This document shows positions 51,016 to 53,387 of a DNA stretch of 53,387 nt, piece by piece. Source of the DNA: an uncultured SAR86 cluster bacterium (GTDB lineage: Bacteria > Pseudomonadota > Gammaproteobacteria > Magnimaribacterales > D2472); assembly GCA_902579825.1 (NCBI GenBank), contig CACHII010000008.1, positions 1 through 53,387 on the forward strand, written 5' to 3'. Both the position numbers and the translations under genes were made by a program. The notes under the pieces were generated by a model. The model was given only the letters and a program-made list of their open reading frames with translations, was not told the origin of the DNA and did not search any database. Numbering within the stretch: the first letter of the stretch is position 1; each line of letters starts with the position of its first letter.

Positions 51016-52275
51016 ATGGAAGTAATTACTGATAAATCGGTCATCATTACCTTGGCTATACCAGTATTTTTTTTACTAATAATAGTTGAGTATATCTATG
51101 GGAGGATGATTGGTAAAAACACATATCGTTTAAATGATACTGTAACAAGCATTACTATAGGAATGATAAGCAGATTCCCAACAATGTTAAATTTAGGGGT
51201 CCAAAGCGTAATATTCGTATATATAAGCTCATATTTAAACTTAGAATTGCTATCGGTCAAAAATCCTTTTACATGGATAATCGCATTTCTTTTGTACGAT
51301 TTGTCCTATTATTGGATGCATAGGATGCATCATGAAATTAAAATTCTATGGGCAACTCATAGCGTTCATCATCACGGAGAAGACTACAACCTAGCTACCG
51401 CATTGAGACAAACCAGCACTGGATGGTTGTGGAAATGGATTTTCTATATGCCAATGATAATTCTTGGAGTTCCAGTTGAGGTATTTATAGCTGTTGCGGG
51501 TGTTAATCTGGTATATCAATTTTGGGTTCACACGGAACATATTGGCCATTTAGGATTTATGGAGAAAATATTTATTACTCCGATGAATCACAGAATTCAT
51601 CATGCAAAAAATAAAGAATATATAGATGCCAACTATGGTGGAGTTTTTATTATTTGGGACAGAATGTTTGGTACCTACACCCCCCAAAAACCAGAATTAG
51701 ACCCGGTATATGGAACAGCCACTCCTTTGAATAGTTGGAATCCTGTTTGGGCCAACTTTCAGGTCTTTTCAATAATGATTAAAGATACTATCAAAACAAA
51801 ATCCTGGAAAGATAAGTTCAGAGTATGGTTCTCTGAGACATATTGGAGACCAGAAGACTGCATAGAAGATAAGGATCCAAAAGATTTTTATAAAAAATTT
51901 AATCCTAAGATTACTTATGACATTAAAATATTTAGTTTTATACAAATGCTTTTCACAATTGCTGTTTCAGGATCAGTTCTTACTTTCGTTACAGCTCATC
52001 AATACTCTGAAATTGCGACTTTTGGAATTCTTATAATTGTCATATCAATGTTGACGAGTTATATAATGCAATCAAAAACTGTTGCATACAGACTGCTAAT
52101 GTTTTTTTCATTCTTTTCAATCTTTGGGATTTATTATTTTGAAATGTTGAGCCTAGAATTGCTTTCAACAAAGTTAATCCTAGCTCAGTTTTATCTAAAT
52201 ATACTTGCAGTGATTGCTATTTATGGAATGCAATCACTACAAAATATTAATCTATTAAGAACTAAAACTAAATAA
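51016..52275 (+). CDS. Sterol desaturase/fatty acid hydroxylase family membrane protein
   Basis: 419-residue integral membrane di-iron enzyme. Three His boxes: HRMHH (H102, H105, H106), HSVHHH (from H115) and HRIHH (H192, H195, H196), followed by YGGVFIIWDRMFGTY. Helices cover about 8-25, 42-70, 86-100 and 143-165, with an additional four-helix C-terminal region (about 305-410) that ordinary family members lack or vary in. Substrate may be a sterol, hopanoid, carotenoid or lipid; not decidable here. Ends 1 base before the convergent katG stop. Confidence 0.85.
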   Translation: MEVITDKSVIITLAIPVFFLLIIVEYIYGRMIGKNTYRLNDTVTSITIGMISRFPTMLNLGVQSVIFVYISSYLNLELLSVKNPFTWIIAFLLYDLSYYWMHRMHHEIKILWATHSVHHHGEDYNLATALRQTSTGWLWKWIFYMPMIILGVPVEVFIAVAGVNLVYQFWVHTEHIGHLGFMEKIFITPMNHRIHHAKNKEYIDANYGGVFIIWDRMFGTYTPQKPELDPVYGTATPLNSWNPVWANFQVFSIMIKDTIKTKSWKDKFRVWFSETYWRPEDCIEDKDPKDFYKKFNPKITYDIKIFSFIQMLFTIAVSGSVLTFVTAHQYSEIATFGILIIVISMLTSYIMQSKTVAYRLLMFFSFFSIFGIYYFEMLSLELLSTKLILAQFYLNILAVIAIYGMQSLQNINLLRTKTK

Positions 52276-52276
52276 A

Positions 52277-53387
52277 TTACTGGACATCAAACCTGTCAGC
52301 GTTCATTACCTTATTCCAAGCTTTAATGAAATCTTTAGTAAATTTCTCACTTGAATCGTCTTCAGCATAAACTTCAACAATTGCTCTAAGTTGAGAGTTG
52401 GAACCAAAAACTAAATCAGATCTTGATGCAGTTCTTATTTTTTCGCCAGAGTTTCGATCAAATGCCTCATATGAATTTCCAGTTCCATTAGGTTTCCATT
52501 GAACAGACATATCAAGCAAAGTCTTAAAATAATCATTACTTAACTTATTTGAATCTTCTGAGAATAAACCATATCCATTAGAACTTATTCCAAGTGATCT
52601 CATTCCTCCAACCAAGACAGTCATCTCAGGAGCTGTAAGACCTAATAATTGAGCCTTGTCTAGCATAATTTCCTCAGGTGCAGTATTTACACCTTTTGCA
52701 TGAAAATTTCTAAAGGCATCTGATTTTGGCTCAAGGACCTCAAATGATTCAATATCTGTTTGTTCTTGAGAGGCATCTCCTCTTCCTGGAATGAATGAAA
52801 TCCCCTCACCAGTTGCCATTTCAATACCTACGTTACCAGCTAAAACAATTACATCTGCAATTGATGCACCGGTTGTTTTAGAAATTGATTCATATATTTC
52901 AAGGATTCTACTTAGTCGGCTTGGATTATTAGCTTCCCAGTCTCTTTGAGGTGCTAAACGAATTCGTGCACCATTTGCACCACCTCGCATATCTGAGCCT
53001 CTAAATGTAGATGCACTTGCCCATGCAGTTTCAACCATTTCCTGAATTGATAAGCCTGATTCAGTAATTAATTTTTTTACATTTTGAATATCATAATCAG
53101 CATTTCCTGCTGGGACAGGATCTTGCCAAATTAATTCATCTTCAGGCACTTCTGGACCCATATACCTAGTTTTTGGACCCATATCTCTGTGAAGAAGTTT
53201 AAACCATGCTCGTGCGAAAGCATCAGCAAACTCTTCAGGATTTTCATGAAATCTTTTTGAAATTTCGTTATAACTTGGATCTTCTTTTAACGCCATATCT
53301 GCAGTTGTCATCATAGTAGGTACTTTCTTTGATGAATCTTCTGCATCAGGTGCCATATCCTCCTCTTTTTGACCAACTGCATGCCAA
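52277..53387 (-). CDS. katG: Catalase-peroxidase KatG, C-terminal part (5' end beyond window)
   Basis: Bifunctional heme enzyme removing hydrogen peroxide. Visible from [19 protein letters not shown] onward, about 370 residues: the end of the N-terminal catalytic domain ([25 protein letters not shown], then [17 protein letters not shown]) and the complete non-catalytic C-terminal domain ([26 protein letters not shown], then [27 protein letters not shown]). An ATG at 53356 is internal, not the start: coding continues upstream without a stop. The distal Trp-Tyr-Met and proximal His residues are outside the window. Confidence 0.95.
   Translation of the reverse strand, partial: WHAVGQKEEDMAPDAEDSSKKVPTMMTTADMALKEDPSYNEISKRFHENPEEFADAFARAWFKLLHRDMGPKTRYMGPEVPEDELIWQDPVPAGNADYDIQNVKKLITESGLSIQEMVETAWASASTFRGSDMRGGANGARIRLAPQRDWEANNPSRLSRILEIYESISKTTGASIADVIVLAGNVGIEMATGEGISFIPGRGDASQEQTDIESFEVLEPKSDAFRNFHAKGVNTAPEEIMLDKAQLLGLTAPEMTVLVGGMRSLGISSNGYGLFSEDSNKLSNDYFKTLLDMSVQWKPNGTGNSYEAFDRNSGEKIRTASRSDLVFGSNSQLRAIVEVYAEDDSSEKFTKDFIKAWNKVMNADRFDVQ

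Overview
The window is a compact, strongly A+T-rich bacterial chromosome segment. Gene content and order are those of a Gammaproteobacterium: xseB-ispA-dxs, nrdR-ribD-ribBA-ribH-nusB, miaA-hflK-hflC-purA, mrcA/aroK-aroB/gltB-gltD-hemE, lpxL with waaA, and slmA. Very short intergenic gaps, many overlapping genes, lysine/isoleucine-rich proteins and operons that have lost members all suggest a streamlined marine lineage of the SAR86 type. That placement is inferred from gene content and style, not from a marker gene or a search. I see no rRNA, tRNA, CRISPR array, insertion sequence or prophage, and no stretch over 300 bases lacks a gene; the longest gaps are about 100 bases.

Layout. 1-4.5 kb: the 3' part of a lambda-P-like gene, then an RND efflux adaptor and pump. 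4.5-7.5 kb: xseB-ispA-dxs (isoprenoid precursors). 7.5-11.4 kb, minus strand: a LETM1-like small protein, fadA-type thiolase, thiL, a GlpD-like flavoprotein and pgpA. 11.5-16.8 kb: nth, glyA, nrdR, ribD, ribBA, ribH, nusB; ribE is missing and the GTP cyclohydrolase II half of RibBA is degenerate. 16.8-22.5 kb, minus strand: waaA, glnB, miaA, hflK, hflC, purA, without hfq or hflX; miaA needs a non-ATG start. 22.5-27.9 kb: lipid A and probable surface-glycan genes (lpxL, two methyltransferases, an alpha/alpha-toroid protein, a GT4 glycosyltransferase) plus ilvE. 28-34 kb: phosphomannomutase, slmA, mrcA, aroK, aroB. 34-41.3 kb: gltB and gltD in divergent orientation, then hemE. 41.3-45.8 kb: tesB, an SDR, and a CobS/CobT AAA+/VWA pair. 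45.8-53.4 kb: a double EX28DEARH diiron protein, a Bax-inhibitor-1 protein, a two-helix peptide, a DUF305-LVIVD fusion, a type II pantothenate kinase, a sterol-desaturase-family hydroxylase, and the 3' part of katG running off the right edge.

The most unusual spot is the gltB/gltD junction. GltD carries about 90 extra N-terminal residues that look like the arm-binding domain of a tyrosine recombinase. Directly upstream is a tandem 10-bp direct repeat, and gltB is inverted compared with the order I know from Pseudomonas. My reading is that an integrase gene start and its arm-type sites were captured at a rearrangement breakpoint. Whether the fused domain still binds DNA is open. All seven convergent gene pairs overlap or lie within two bases of each other, so none has room for a separate intergenic terminator.
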